From an uncultured Eubacteriales bacterium (GTDB lineage Bacteria > Bacillota > Clostridia > Oscillospirales > CAG-272): a stretch of 22,416 nt of DNA. Each line of letters begins with the position of its first letter. Position 1 is the stretch's first letter. Of the stretch, positions 1 to 8,670 are shown piece by piece. Made by a program: the position numbers and the translations under genes. The notes under the pieces are model-generated. The model was not told the origin of the DNA. It worked only from the letters and a program-made list of their open reading frames with translations, and ran no database searches. The stretch spans positions 1 to 22,416 of the forward strand of contig CAKTAA010000036.1 of the NCBI GenBank assembly GCA_934526185.1, given 5' to 3'.

Positions 1-71
1 GACGCTCCACTCGTCAGCGTTTCCTGCTCTATAATTCTTAGATTTACTTTGTCAGCTTTTAACCTAATCAT
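1..71 (-). CDS. Tail/baseplate-region protein, N-terminal fragment (cut by window edge)
   Basis: Only the first 23 codons are present, starting MIRLKADKVNLRIIEQ; the rest lies beyond the left edge. A GGAGG ribosome binding site (about 79-83) sits 7-8 bases before the ATG at 71, and the preceding gene ends at 87. It is the next gene after the tail-fibre-like gene, so it should belong to the distal tail or receptor-binding cluster. Similar openings occur in Firmicutes phage tail-appendage proteins, but that is from memory and the fragment is too short to name. No stop codon or domain is visible. Confidence 0.6.
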   Translation of the reverse strand, partial: MIRLKADKVNLRIIEQETLTSGA

Positions 72-86
72 ATTTTTTCCTCCGTA

Positions 87-680
87 TTACGCGCCGCCAA
101 TGATGACGAAATCCACGGTTTGCGCCGCATGATTTGCGGTAGAATAAAAGGTAAAGTCTGTCGTATTTTTCGTCTGTATAAAAATCTGTCCGTTATAGTT
201 CATATAGTCACGCAAAACCGGTATCACGATATAGTCTGTCGATGTGCGCTCCTTTCTGGTCGGGAACGTTACCGTATTCGTACCAGCTGACAGCCCCATT
301 TTGCTTATCGTGAAGATTACGCTTTTCCAGGTTTGATTCCCATCGTCGTATATGGTTAGCGGATCACCTGTGCTGCTGTACCGCATACCATATGCGCCTG
401 TTTCAGAATCAATACGCAGCGCTCCGATATGTTTAAAAATGTCATCGGGTACAGCGTCGATACCCTTTCCGAATTCGGCGGCGGTTGTATCCTTGAGCAA
501 AGCAGCTTTGTTTAACGGGGTTCCTGTTTGCTGCCATCCCTCAGCATTGATACCGTTCAAATCAATCGGCAGATTGCCGGCAATTAATGCTGCGCGGAAT
601 TCTTCCCAGGTTGTTGTGTTTGTAATAGCCGATTTCAAAAACCGGCTGTTGCCTTCCCCCTTAATGATTCCATCGGTCAT
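87..680 (-). CDS. Putative tail fibre / receptor-side structural protein
   Basis: A 197-residue protein beginning MTDGIIKGEGNSRFLK. The ATG at 680 forms an ATGA overlap with the stop of the upstream gene and has a GGAG site just before it, so I prefer it to the start 33 bases further upstream. The first 90 residues resemble short phage tail-appendage modules (TTTWEEFRAALIAG, then GTPLNKAALL). The rest is rich in Thr, Tyr and Asn with alternating hydrophobic residues, as expected of beta-structured fibre domains. It ends VIIGGA. It is the penultimate gene at the left edge, downstream of the baseplate-like genes, where siphophages keep receptor-binding parts. No enzymatic motif is visible. The structural assignment rests on context and composition. 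Confidence 0.6.
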   Translation of the reverse strand: MTDGIIKGEGNSRFLKSAITNTTTWEEFRAALIAGNLPIDLNGINAEGWQQTGTPLNKAALLKDTTAAEFGKGIDAVPDDIFKHIGALRIDSETGAYGMRYSSTGDPLTIYDDGNQTWKSVIFTISKMGLSAGTNTVTFPTRKERTSTDYIVIPVLRDYMNYNGQIFIQTKNTTDFTFYSTANHAAQTVDFVIIGGA

Positions 681-1156
681 ATTTCTCCACTCCTGCTTTC
701 TCCGCTGTTCCAAAAGGACAGCAGCATTCTTTTTATGGCGTATTCTGTATCCGCCAGAATTTTTTCTATGTCGTTAGCCTCCTGCCACGTTAGAAAAGAC
801 ATATCAAGCGGAACTGCGGGCGTCGATTCGGCAGCGGTGAACAACGAACGGATTTTAGATATATTATCGAGATATCTTGTCAAATCCTCTTGTGTGGGTA
901 TATCTGTCAGCGCCCAGTCTGTTTTTGATGTCATTGCTGTGTCATATCCGAGTGCACCTAAGAGCTCGGATAAGGCTTTTACGGCCGTCTCCACTCGATT
1001 ATAATCAATATAAGGGGTATATGCACCGCGCATTCCGGTGTTCCATTCCGTCTTTTCCGCGTCTGTCATAGCACTGTAGCCCTTGTTCTTCAATGCGGTC
1101 CATCGGTTTACATCGGCCTGTGTCCTGTCATATATCAAATTCTCCGTTATTCTCAC
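677..1156 (-). CDS. Distal-tail-associated protein of unknown function
   Basis: A 159-residue, mostly helical and charged protein starting MRITENLIYDRTQAD. It overlaps the upstream tail protein by 4 bases and the downstream fibre-like gene by 4 bases, so the three are translationally coupled. The N-terminal portion (YDRTQADVNRWTALKNKG) is followed by a segment rich in Asp, Glu and Trp. I recall similar proteins next to baseplate genes in Clostridia prophages but cannot name a family. No signal peptide, membrane segment or catalytic motif is seen. A role as adaptor between baseplate and fibre is inference from position only. Confidence 0.6.
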   Translation of the reverse strand: MRITENLIYDRTQADVNRWTALKNKGYSAMTDAEKTEWNTGMRGAYTPYIDYNRVETAVKALSELLGALGYDTAMTSKTDWALTDIPTQEDLTRYLDNISKIRSLFTAAESTPAVPLDMSFLTWQEANDIEKILADTEYAIKRMLLSFWNSGESRSGEI

Positions 1157-2604
1157 TGAAGCACCTCGCAGTCTGCCGCCACTGTATTTGACAACGTAAT
1201 TTCCTCACTTAATAGGTGACCTGTCGCTGTCTCGCCAAGAGCATTCGGTATGGTCACGCAGTCACCGAGCAGCTCTCCGCTCCAAACAATTTTTGCTCTG
1301 TTGGTATTTCGTCTCGTATAATAATCATAAACCCTCTGTGCTACAGCCTGTCCGATACTGTTTGATACAAGCGTCGCACCGGTTACCTCGATAACATTCT
1401 TCTTGTCGTTTGCGTTCACGTCAGGATTCGAAACCGTATAAACTGTTGTGGTGTCGTTGTATTTCACATCGCCTATAACAATGCTCCCTGCGTTATCCTG
1501 CGTATATGTATGCGCCGTGACACGAACCTGTGTAACAATTGCAGCAACATCAGTTGTAGTGCCCGGAAATGTTTTGCTTTCGCCGATTGTTTTTGCTGCG
1601 CTCCCTTGCCTGAATATACGGATCCCGTTTTGTCCGTCAGTGGAAGCGCATACTCCCCATGCAAAAAACACCTGCTGCAAAGCTTCGCGCTTGGTACACG
1701 GCAGAATAGCACCTGTCAGGTTTGTATCCTCAATCTCTGTGCTGTATGATACGGCAAAATCACCGTCAATGATATACTCTATCAGCTGCATGGCAGATTG
1801 ATTGCTATAGACGCCGCCGGCAAACGGCGAAGCGTCAAGCACCCCAAACGCGTCCTGACAACGGATGTTGTATAAGTTTCGTCCCGCCCGGCTGTGTTCT
1901 TCGACATAGTATACGCCTATCAGATTTTCACTGCTGTAAGCTTCCATAGGCTGTTTAAACTGAAACATAAAATCCACATTGCTTCGGCTGTCGAGCGTCC
2001 AGTCCAATGTGCTGACGGGGATCTCCGACGAAATAAGGCTGCATTGATTTGTAATTTTTGCATTTCGGATTTCTGTCATATCAAATGTGCGGTAAACGCC
2101 GAAAACAATTTGATCCAATTTTGCAAATTTATACGGAAGGCTTGTTTCCGACAGTGTAAGCACAACGCGATTGAAGCTGGAAGCCCTCTTTTCACAGAAA
2201 TATACAGAGCGGTCCGGCGAAAAATCTCCCTCCGCCTTCAGAACGGTTCCTTGGTACCACTTTATATTGACCGAACTGCAAAAGCCGCCTGATGCCTCAT
2301 GGAAGAACAATGTCAAACCGACGGACGAATACTGACTGTCAAAGACAATTTCAATCATGGGATTTGACAGGAATTTGCAGTCGGCACCGCTCAGCTCCGA
2401 CGACCAGAAAGGAGCAGTTCCGCTGAATGGTTCAAACGTACCGTCCAGGCCGCATTCGTTGAGTTCGCCTGTAATCGCAGGGGAGGAGTGATATCCGTCA
2501 GCCAACGAAAGCGTGGAAAACACCGACGCATTTTCACTTGAAAAAACGGCATCATCCGACGCTCCCGGGGCAATATCCTTATATAGAATCGTCGTTTTGC
2601 TCAT
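1153..2604 (-). CDS. Tail tip / baseplate hub-like protein
   Basis: A 483-residue protein starting MSKTTILYKDIAPGAS, with 4-base overlaps at both ends with its neighbours. It follows the tape measure gene and the small distal-tail gene, the position normally held by the tail-associated (Tal/hub) protein that closes the tail tube and contacts the receptor. It is rich in Ser, Thr and aromatic residues. The middle (DMTEIRNAKITNQ to DWTLDS) resembles hub domains that start the tail tip. The C-terminal third (near RVYDYYTRRN) resembles the conserved end of such proteins. No lysozyme or peptidase motif is visible, so a cell-wall-degrading role is not supported. Confidence 0.65.
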   Translation of the reverse strand: MSKTTILYKDIAPGASDDAVFSSENASVFSTLSLADGYHSSPAITGELNECGLDGTFEPFSGTAPFWSSELSGADCKFLSNPMIEIVFDSQYSSVGLTLFFHEASGGFCSSVNIKWYQGTVLKAEGDFSPDRSVYFCEKRASSFNRVVLTLSETSLPYKFAKLDQIVFGVYRTFDMTEIRNAKITNQCSLISSEIPVSTLDWTLDSRSNVDFMFQFKQPMEAYSSENLIGVYYVEEHSRAGRNLYNIRCQDAFGVLDASPFAGGVYSNQSAMQLIEYIIDGDFAVSYSTEIEDTNLTGAILPCTKREALQQVFFAWGVCASTDGQNGIRIFRQGSAAKTIGESKTFPGTTTDVAAIVTQVRVTAHTYTQDNAGSIVIGDVKYNDTTTVYTVSNPDVNANDKKNVIEVTGATLVSNSIGQAVAQRVYDYYTRRNTNRAKIVWSGELLGDCVTIPNALGETATGHLLSEEITLSNTVAADCEVLQ

Positions 2605-2996
2605 GATGGCCTCTCCCTTGCATCCATCGGAACGAAATTGATTTCAATTTCATCCCAATAGTTGACGCCGTCCGCAACAGTTCTCAGCTTTCGAGAGCCT
2701 GATGTATAATACGCTTCGTATGCTATTGATGTCTGTCCGTCAGCCGCCTCTATTGTAACGCTGTCGTCTGTGGAATGTGCTATCAGATAGTCCCACAGGG
2801 CATCAAAGTCACGGCAATTTTTGCCATTAAAAAACGTAAGCTTATGCCCGATATAAGTGCCGATAATGTCCCGTATCATTCTGCCCGACAGAGCACGGCC
2901 GGCGTTTTCGCCGTCAAGCACGTCGAAATTTTCTTCAAGACCGGAAATGGCGACCGTAACGTCAAATGACTGATTGTTAATTTTGAAATAGTTCAT
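2601..2996 (-). CDS. Small distal tail protein (Dit position)
   Basis: A 131-residue protein starting MNYFKINNQSFDVTVAISGL. It begins 4 bases after the tape measure stop and overlaps the hub-like gene by 4 bases. Its position directly after the tape measure is that of distal tail proteins. It is shorter than a classical Dit, so it may be a minimal tube-tip adaptor. The C-terminal half (YWDEIEINFVPMDARE) looks beta-rich. No enzymatic residues are visible. The assignment comes from gene order. Confidence 0.6.
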   Translation of the reverse strand: MNYFKINNQSFDVTVAISGLEENFDVLDGENAGRALSGRMIRDIIGTYIGHKLTFFNGKNCRDFDALWDYLIAHSTDDSVTIEAADGQTSIAYEAYYTSGSRKLRTVADGVNYWDEIEINFVPMDARERPS

Positions 2997-2999
2997 ACA

Positions 3000-5474
3000 T
3001 CAAACCTCGACAAGCCGGACGCCGACGCGCCGGCTTTCTTTGCTGCCGTATTTATATACCAGCTTGGCGAATTGCCGGCCTTCAATTTCCATGATAAGCG
3101 TGTTATCACCCCCGCCGCTTCCACCGCTTTCCTCCCGAACGATTCTGCGCAGCAGAGCCTCCGGCGCTTCGATATTGTATCCGCTTTTCTGATCTCCGAG
3201 TACCGCCATAAATTCCCTGTTCGGAGGTATCACAGCTCCCTGTGCAAGGTGCGGAATCTTCGGCGCTTCTTCGGGAATTTCAAACCCCCAGTCCTGTCCG
3301 ATTAAATCCCCAAGGAAGCCAATTGCGTCTCCCACGCCGTTGACTACGTCTCTGAGAGCGCCGTATAGCTTATCCCACAGATAATTTATGCCGTCGATGA
3401 TTTTGTTAATGGGATATTGTACCAGACCGTAAAAGGAATCCCATATCCCCTTGAAAAACTGCTTGATCCCCTCCCAGGCTTCTTCCCAATCACCTGTAAA
3501 AACGCCCTTGATAAATTTAATAACCCCTTTGAGTGATTCTACCAAATCGCCGACAGCATCGAATATTACACCGAAAAGCTCACCGCATATTCGAGTGATT
3601 GTGTTTATTACTTTTGTAACTGGCGGGCCGAGCTTCTCTACAACCCAATTCACTATCGGTAGGATGCATTCGTTATATATTTCCTCCGCCGCCAGTATTA
3701 GTTCTGCAACAAACTCGCATATTTTCTTCCACAACGGTTCAATGTGTTCTCTCCAGAGTTCATCAACGGTTTTGCATATTTCATCCCACACCGGTTTTAT
3801 TACCGTTTTCCATATATTTTCTAAGGTTTCAGATGTTCCGGTTATCGCTTCGTCTATACCGGCGAATATTGGTTCTCCGTACTCCTCCCAGGTTTCGATG
3901 ACACCGGTCCATAACCCGTCCCATATTTCCTGGATTATGACCAATGCCGGTTCTATCCCCTCTTTCCACAGTATCAGGAAAAGTTTGTTGACCTCCTCGA
4001 ACAGCGTACCGATTGTAGTGGTAACGCTCCCAGCAAACTCGGTAAGCATGGGAAGTATTTCTTCCACAAACTTTTTGAAGCACGGCTCAACTATTGTACT
4101 CCATATACCGCCAAACACCATATTAAAGGTCTCAAGCAGTCCTCCGATTATACCGCCCACAGTTGATACAAAGGTTTGCAGAAATGCCGTGAAATCTCCG
4201 TCAAACCACTTTTTCAGCGGTGCACCCAGCTTTGCTATCCTTTCCCAGACGCCCTTGAAGGTACCGAAGAGTTTGTCCAAAGGTTCTTTTACAGCGTCGA
4301 AAGCTTCTTTTACACCGTTTTTCAGAGGTTCTATGATCTCTAAAAACGACGTAAGAAACCTCTCTATGCTGTTTTCAGCCGAATCGGTGTCTACCTCAAG
4401 CTCGATTTTCTGAGATGCAGCAGAGGCAGGCAAAAGAGCTGCCCCGGCAGCTCCGACCTGCGACGAATCCGACGCGCCGCCCAACTTGTTGATTTCATCA
4501 AATCCAGCGAGCATTTTTTTCTGTGCCTTTGCGGTGTTTTCCGTGGCTTCCGTCAGTGCGTTTTGATTTTCTACACTCTGTTCAATGCCGGACGTTATAT
4601 CCTGCACTGTTTCCCTCGTCTGCTCCATTTGCGTATTTGCGCCGCCGAAAATAGAAGATATAAAGGTGTTGAGGGTATTGGCCATACTGATTAGGCCGGA
4701 AACAATTTCATTGAGAATTTTCACAAGCGGCGTAAGGAATTTAATAATTGCCTGACCGATAACCGACATGAATTCCTGCCACTGCATAGAGAGGATACGT
4801 GTCTGATTCGCCCATGAATTCGACGTTCGGGCAAAGTCACCATTGGCAAGCGCTGTCTGTTCGAGAACAAAATTATAGCGAAGCCCGACGAGCTCCGCTT
4901 GTGTCATATCAGAAATATTTTTGGTGATGCCCTGCGACAGCGCGTATGCCTGGAGATTGGCCTGCGTCATGACGACGCCCAAATCTTTCAGCGTCTCCGT
5001 CTCTCCCGTAAATACACTTTTCAGCTTTGTGTCAGCCAGCTCTTGGGAAATGTTGTAAAAAGACGCAATATCGCCGCTCAGTCCCGTCAGGCTCAGCGCC
5101 ATATCGGACGCGGCATCCTCACTGATACCCATGCCCTTGGCCATTGCCATATAGGTGGAAGCGGTTTTTTTCGCGGCCAGCTGTGACATGCCGAAGCTTT
5201 GCACGGCGCTGTCTGCAAATTCTTCCATTTTGTATGATAGTTCGCCGAACGCTACGTCAACTACATTTTGTACCTCCGCAACATTGCTCCCCAGCTCGAC
5301 CGCCTGTTTGCCGAAATCGATCAACGCTTTTACGCTAAATGCGGCGGCCATGACGGCGCCGAGTTTTTTCACTGAGGATGTAAGTCCATCGGCTTGCTTT
5401 TTCATACTGTTTATGCCGTTGGTAAACCCTTTATTGTTTAGGGCAGTATCAATAACAACTTTTCCGTCAGCCAT
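3000..5474 (-). CDS. Tail tape measure protein
   Basis: An 824-residue protein whose length sets the tail length (very roughly 120 nm by the usual 1.5 Å per residue rule). I chose the start MADGKVVIDTALNNKGF because this opening is usual for the family and lies 4 bases after the preceding stop; an ATG 30 bases upstream is inside the previous gene. Residues about 30-290 contain the conserved helical region (EVQNVVDVAFG, AKKTASTYMAMAKGMG) and a hydrophobic stretch around FLTPLVKILNEIVSGLISMANTL. Residues about 480-690 hold Trp-rich helical sub-repeats (variants of W-x(2-3)-I-x-P-x-W and EPLWKKICEFV). No peptidase or transglycosylase motif is visible. A Ser/Gly-rich segment (ESGGSGGGD) lies near the C-terminus. 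Confidence 0.92.
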   Translation of the reverse strand: MADGKVVIDTALNNKGFTNGINSMKKQADGLTSSVKKLGAVMAAAFSVKALIDFGKQAVELGSNVAEVQNVVDVAFGELSYKMEEFADSAVQSFGMSQLAAKKTASTYMAMAKGMGISEDAASDMALSLTGLSGDIASFYNISQELADTKLKSVFTGETETLKDLGVVMTQANLQAYALSQGITKNISDMTQAELVGLRYNFVLEQTALANGDFARTSNSWANQTRILSMQWQEFMSVIGQAIIKFLTPLVKILNEIVSGLISMANTLNTFISSIFGGANTQMEQTRETVQDITSGIEQSVENQNALTEATENTAKAQKKMLAGFDEINKLGGASDSSQVGAAGAALLPASAASQKIELEVDTDSAENSIERFLTSFLEIIEPLKNGVKEAFDAVKEPLDKLFGTFKGVWERIAKLGAPLKKWFDGDFTAFLQTFVSTVGGIIGGLLETFNMVFGGIWSTIVEPCFKKFVEEILPMLTEFAGSVTTTIGTLFEEVNKLFLILWKEGIEPALVIIQEIWDGLWTGVIETWEEYGEPIFAGIDEAITGTSETLENIWKTVIKPVWDEICKTVDELWREHIEPLWKKICEFVAELILAAEEIYNECILPIVNWVVEKLGPPVTKVINTITRICGELFGVIFDAVGDLVESLKGVIKFIKGVFTGDWEEAWEGIKQFFKGIWDSFYGLVQYPINKIIDGINYLWDKLYGALRDVVNGVGDAIGFLGDLIGQDWGFEIPEEAPKIPHLAQGAVIPPNREFMAVLGDQKSGYNIEAPEALLRRIVREESGGSGGGDNTLIMEIEGRQFAKLVYKYGSKESRRVGVRLVEV

Positions 5475-5478
5475 CAAG

Positions 5479-6048
5479 TCACCCGCGCTTTCCCAGCCAT
5501 TCATTCAAAACAGTCTTTTCACTTATGCTGTATTTCGTCTTAAACTCTATTTTCTCTCTGTTATCGCGATAGAAATCACGCTCCCATTCGGATAGCTTTT
5601 TCCCTTTACGCCGTTTTTCCCGAATGGAAACCACTGTCGCTAACTGCCCGTCTCCGATGCTGTTAAACCACCCTATGAATGTCCACCAGTGGCAGAAAGA
5701 CAGATTTCTGATTTCGCACCCCGCCACTTTGTTGATATCCGCAACGATCATCGGCCGATCCTGCTCCCAGTCAATGGTTTTCGCGCGGCGAGATGCATTT
5801 TCCGTGCTCTCTGCCTCGCCGCAATTAATAAATTCGTACATCCGCCTCAGCGCTTCTCCAAAATCAGCTTCTGGCATGTCGGAAAATTCATCATAAAACA
5901 GGGCCATTGCCACGTAAAGACGTATCGGCTCCGGCTGCTCTGTATCTGTCAGGTGCGCAATGATATCAAGGATATCCCGATAGTCCGCATGGACGTGATA
6001 ATTTTTGCCGGAAATAGATACACTTTTCGGAAGTGTCCAGCCGTTCAT
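5479..6048 (-). CDS. Bacteriophage Gp15-like protein (tail assembly chaperone region)
   Basis: A 189-residue protein resembling the Gp15 family found just before the tape measure gene in Listeria A118-like and related phages. It opens MNGWTLPKSVSISGKNY. Typical elements are an acidic helix (RLYVAMALFYDEF), a DWEQDRPMIVADINK region, then CHWWTFIGWFNSIGDG and a basic C-terminus. It overlaps the upstream chaperone gene by 4 bases and ends 4 bases before the tape measure start. In this position such proteins act with the upstream protein to keep the tape measure soluble while the tube assembles. Family recognition is from memory of the motif pattern. Confidence 0.8.
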   Translation of the reverse strand: MNGWTLPKSVSISGKNYHVHADYRDILDIIAHLTDTEQPEPIRLYVAMALFYDEFSDMPEADFGEALRRMYEFINCGEAESTENASRRAKTIDWEQDRPMIVADINKVAGCEIRNLSFCHWWTFIGWFNSIGDGQLATVVSIREKRRKGKKLSEWERDFYRDNREKIEFKTKYSISEKTVLNEWLGKRG

Positions 6049-6505
6049 TGCTTTTCACGAGCCTCTCTGTTTTTGCGCGCATCGTCAACAGCCTGCGAGG
6101 CGGTGTTCTTCATGTGTGCCTTTAAACCATTTTCCATATAGGGCGTCAGCGCATTTAACAGATTCGTGATAACCCTTTCCCCGTTTGTGCCGTATGCCAT
6201 CAGATTGATGCCGTCCAGAAGCACATCAAAATCGCACACGCCGAACACAGCGGAAAGTCTTGACTTGATTTCCGCGTCCATTTCTTTTGCTTTGTTCAGC
6301 GTTGATGCAGCCATCTCCCACTCTGTTTGTTCGGTGTTTGCTGCTTCAATTTCCGTATGATACTTTTTTTCAAGACCTGGCAAAGCTTCAACCAATGATA
6401 GAAACCGCTTATAAACATTGAAATCGGTCGGATTAAACCGAAGCAATCCGCGTCCGTTGATGTCAAGCTCAATGATACCGTCATCAAGTATTACTTTTTT
6501 TTCAT
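6045..6505 (-). CDS. Tail assembly chaperone, start codon out of frame at an A8 run
   Basis: The coding frame is open from 6045 to beyond 6505 and reads KKVILDDGIIELDING then LLRFNPTDFNVYKRF, the normal opening of this small tail chaperone. The only good start is the ATG at 6503-6505, with GGAGG at 6511-6515 (5-base spacing). It is followed by exactly eight A residues and then GTA, so translation from it hits TAA after four codons. Nine A residues would join the ATG to the long frame (MKKKVILDD). Without slippage the first in-frame start is a TTG at 6446, which would drop the conserved N-terminus. The product would be about 153 residues. Either a polymerase/ribosome slip at A8, a real mutation, or a sequencing/assembly error in the homopolymer explains this. 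Confidence 0.75.
6495..6502 (-). other. A8 homopolymer directly after start codon (frameshift site)
   Basis: Eight consecutive A residues (T on the plus strand) separate the ATG from the GTA codon of the tail chaperone frame. The phase is off by one base. Runs of this length are known slippage sites for bacterial RNA polymerase, and are also common sites of sequencing error. Confidence 0.7.
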
Positions 6506-6560
6506 GTCTTCCTCCGAATATAGAGGGAGCGGAAGGCTGACCTGTCCGCCCCCTGTTTTT

Positions 6561-7085
6561 TTAAGCCGCTGAATCTGCTGTGAACGTAACCGTTCCGTTT
6601 GATACCGCTGCGGTTCCCGTTATGCGTTCACCGCCGAATGTTACGTCGATGGGCATGCCGACATTCGACGCGCCGCCGAGCCCAGATGGTTTGAGCATGC
6701 AAGATTTATAGCGCTCCGCGAATACCGCCGTATCCGCCGTTCCCGCATATGCATGCACAACCAGCAAGTCGGTGTTTGCCAGCTTTGCCGCGTCTTGCTC
6801 CTTTACTGCCAGATTCCATATTTTCTGCTGCGCTGTGTCGCCGGAATCCAACTCACACGGATCAAAGCTCTGCGTTACCGTCGGCGTTTTCATCGTTGAG
6901 TATGTTACGCCGAAAATATCCGTTTTGGTTTCTTCGCCCCAATCGTATTCCATGGAGCTGTCCTCTACACGCTTTCCAATGGGGCTCCACTCGGGGGAGG
7001 AATCGGTGCTGGTATTCATGTATAAAATGAGCAGCTTTCGCTCAACTACTGTACCGGCATTTGTGTTAAAAGTCAGGTCAGCCAT
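6561..7085 (-). CDS. Major tail tube protein
   Basis: A 174-residue protein starting MADLTFNTNAGTVVERKLL, overlapping the tail terminator-like gene by 13 bases. Its size, position between terminator and chaperones, and beta-rich sequence (DWGEETKTDIFGVTYSTM, FDPCELDSGD, VTFGGERITGTAAVSNG) fit a siphophage tube subunit. The C-terminus ends with a Gly/Thr/Val-rich strand pattern (TVTFTADSAA). It would polymerise around the tape measure protein to make the tail tube. Assignment is by composition and gene order. Confidence 0.82.
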   Translation of the reverse strand: MADLTFNTNAGTVVERKLLILYMNTSTDSSPEWSPIGKRVEDSSMEYDWGEETKTDIFGVTYSTMKTPTVTQSFDPCELDSGDTAQQKIWNLAVKEQDAAKLANTDLLVVHAYAGTADTAVFAERYKSCMLKPSGLGGASNVGMPIDVTFGGERITGTAAVSNGTVTFTADSAA

Positions 7086-7531
7086 TTGTTTTCCACCTCA
7101 TATTTCTTTTTAAATTGTACGGAGAGCTGCACCATATAGGTTGCCGTGCCCTCACCGTCTGTTTCGAACATAACGCCGTTCTGCGCCGTAATCTTTTCAT
7201 CTTTCGGAACATCCCCGAATACAGGTGCTTTTCCGGTAACGGACTGTTTCTGTACCCATTCCTGAAAATCCATCACCCAATCGGCATTCACAGAAGCGCC
7301 GGCATCATCACCGGGGGATTTTTCAAAGACATAGTACAGCCCAAAATTATATTGATTGGTCACGGTGACATTGCCCGTAATATCCCGCCGGCGCTCAATT
7401 TCGAGCAAGCCGGACGGAAACACGCCGCCGTTATTTGGAACCTGATCCGTGTAATCGACCTGAAAGGCCGACAGGATATCAAAGCCAGGATAGCATTCTA
7501 TCCAATTTCTCAGCTTTTCCAATGGTGTCAC
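7073..7531 (-). CDS. Tail terminator-like / minor structural protein
   Basis: A 152-residue protein starting at a GTG (7531) as VTPLEKLRNWIECYPGFD. The GTG overlaps the TGA of the upstream gene (GTGA) and has a strong AAGGAGG about 6 bases before it, so I reject the longer frame that runs inside the upstream gene. The sequence has GLLEIERRRDITGNVTV, YNFGLYYVFEKS and a C-terminal strand-rich QLSVQFKKKYEVENKW, resembling minor capsid/tail-terminator proteins that cap the tail and join it to the head. It directly precedes the tail tube gene. The exact role is inferred. Confidence 0.7.
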   Translation of the reverse strand: MTPLEKLRNWIECYPGFDILSAFQVDYTDQVPNNGGVFPSGLLEIERRRDITGNVTVTNQYNFGLYYVFEKSPGDDAGASVNADWVMDFQEWVQKQSVTGKAPVFGDVPKDEKITAQNGVMFETDGEGTATYMVQLSVQFKKKYEVENKWLT

Positions 7532-7947
7532 GCCTTTCCTCCTTTCCGATTGATATAATTTTGCATTTCGCGTACCAGAACATCCTTTTCGTTTGCGATA
7601 AGCTGTCTGTCCCAAAACGCTCCGGCCTTTTTGTTTTTGGTCCGCGTGTAAGTCAGCTCGCTATCTGTTGCCTTTTTTGGCGGCCCGCCTGCCATAACCC
7701 TGCCGTAATACAGGTATTTCCCGTACGGAACGTCTGTCACGATATACGGCTTGCCGATATCCGTCTGCGCAATCGTTGCCTTAATGGTCACACCTGTGCG
7801 GTACGGCATGTACTTGACGATGCGGCGCAGAACGTTGTGTGTGTGAAAGCGCTGTACATCTCCATTTGCATCCAGCCCTTTGTCCCTCAGCAGCTGCGCT
7901 ATAGATTTCATTTCAATATGTACGGTAACATTCTCTTTGCCGCTCAC
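7528..7947 (-). CDS. HK97 gp10-like / minor capsid neck protein
   Basis: A 139-residue protein whose likely start is the GTG at 7947 (VSGKENVTVHIEMKSIAQLL), overlapping the upstream TGA, with GGAGG 7 bases before it. A longer frame reaching 8049 lies entirely in the previous gene. It has the features of neck/tail-completion proteins: an N-terminal strand and helix (AQLLRDKGLD), a central HNVLRRIVKYMPYRTG motif typical of gp10-like proteins, then YGKYLYYGRVM and a C-terminal helix. It would sit at the head-tail joint. Position between the head-closure gene and tail terminator supports this. Confidence 0.75.
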   Translation of the reverse strand: MSGKENVTVHIEMKSIAQLLRDKGLDANGDVQRFHTHNVLRRIVKYMPYRTGVTIKATIAQTDIGKPYIVTDVPYGKYLYYGRVMAGGPPKKATDSELTYTRTKNKKAGAFWDRQLIANEKDVLVREMQNYINRKGGKA

Positions 7948-8312
7948 CCTCCCGCCTCCACATGAACCATTTCGCCGTTCCAATACTTGGGATCTACATA
8001 TCCGATAACCACCAAACCGTGGATCTTTGCCGGAATAAAGGCTGCCCACGCCTCGCGTGAGATGACTTCAGGTCCCTCGCCGAGGATTACCTTGTCACCT
8101 ATGAAAACCGCCTGAGAGCTGCACGGAATGACCAAAAGAAAGGAGCTTGCCTCTCTGCTGCCGGTCTTGTCTACGTTTTCTGTCTTTTTAAAGTCTAAAA
8201 ATGCTCTGTTGTAAACAGTACGGGTAATGGTGTCGCCGTTTCTGTGATAAACTGTGATTGTCTGATTGCACTTGGCGTAATCAACAGGAGCACGTTTTCT
8301 AAGGTACAGCAT
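7944..8312 (-). CDS. Head-tail joining / head-closure-like protein
   Basis: A 122-residue beta-rich protein starting MLYLRKRAPVDYAKCNQ. It lies in the second connector position, after the gp6-like adaptor and before the gp10-like neck protein, where siphophages encode the head-closure subunit. It includes TVYHRNGDTITRTVYNRAFLD and a strand pair VIFIGDK-type (AVFIGDKVILGEG). It starts 4 bases after the upstream stop and overlaps the downstream GTG. No family signature is certain; role inferred from order and size. Confidence 0.65.
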   Translation of the reverse strand: MLYLRKRAPVDYAKCNQTITVYHRNGDTITRTVYNRAFLDFKKTENVDKTGSREASSFLLVIPCSSQAVFIGDKVILGEGPEVISREAWAAFIPAKIHGLVVIGYVDPKYWNGEMVHVEAGG

Positions 8313-8316
8313 TGCA

Positions 8317-8655
8317 TCACCCCCTGTAGATACTCAGATACAAAGATGCGCAGCGGTACAGCTCTTTTGCTTGCGCTTTTGGACTGATATCTACCGCATC
8401 GACTTTTTGGCTGCTGGATACAGAGCCAATGGAGGAACTCGTAACAAGCCCTCCATTGACTGCGGCTTCGAAATAGAACATAGCGTCTGTCATGGCGCAT
8501 ACAGCCATATCGCGTGCTTCCTGGTCTCCGCATACCACGTAGATACGCTCATATCTGGAAAGCTGCTCCTCGGCGCGCTTTGACAGACGATGAAAATCAG
8601 TTTCCGGGACAGCCTCACCCAAATAGGTATCAGTATAAAACGCATAATCCGCCAT
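8317..8655 (-). CDS. Head-tail connector adaptor (gp6-like)
   Basis: A 112-residue helical protein starting MADYAFYTDTYLGEAVPE. The pattern of an N-terminal YLG region, then FHRLSKRAEEQLSRYER, a helix MAVCAMTDAMFYFEAAV and a terminal LYRCASLYLSIYRG resembles DNA-packaging/adaptor proteins that bind the portal ring. It lies first in the connector group after capsid genes. There is a GGAG-type site just before the ATG. The family is inferred from size, helix pattern and position. Confidence 0.72.
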   Translation of the reverse strand: MADYAFYTDTYLGEAVPETDFHRLSKRAEEQLSRYERIYVVCGDQEARDMAVCAMTDAMFYFEAAVNGGLVTSSSIGSVSSSQKVDAVDISPKAQAKELYRCASLYLSIYRG

Positions 8656-8670
8656 CAGTGTCTCCTCCCA

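Noticed and set aside
3451..4413. A 320-residue open frame on the plus strand opposite the tape measure gene
   Set aside because: It mirrors the helical repeats of the tape measure gene, has no ribosome site, and its Ser/Ile-rich sequence is a shadow of the real gene.
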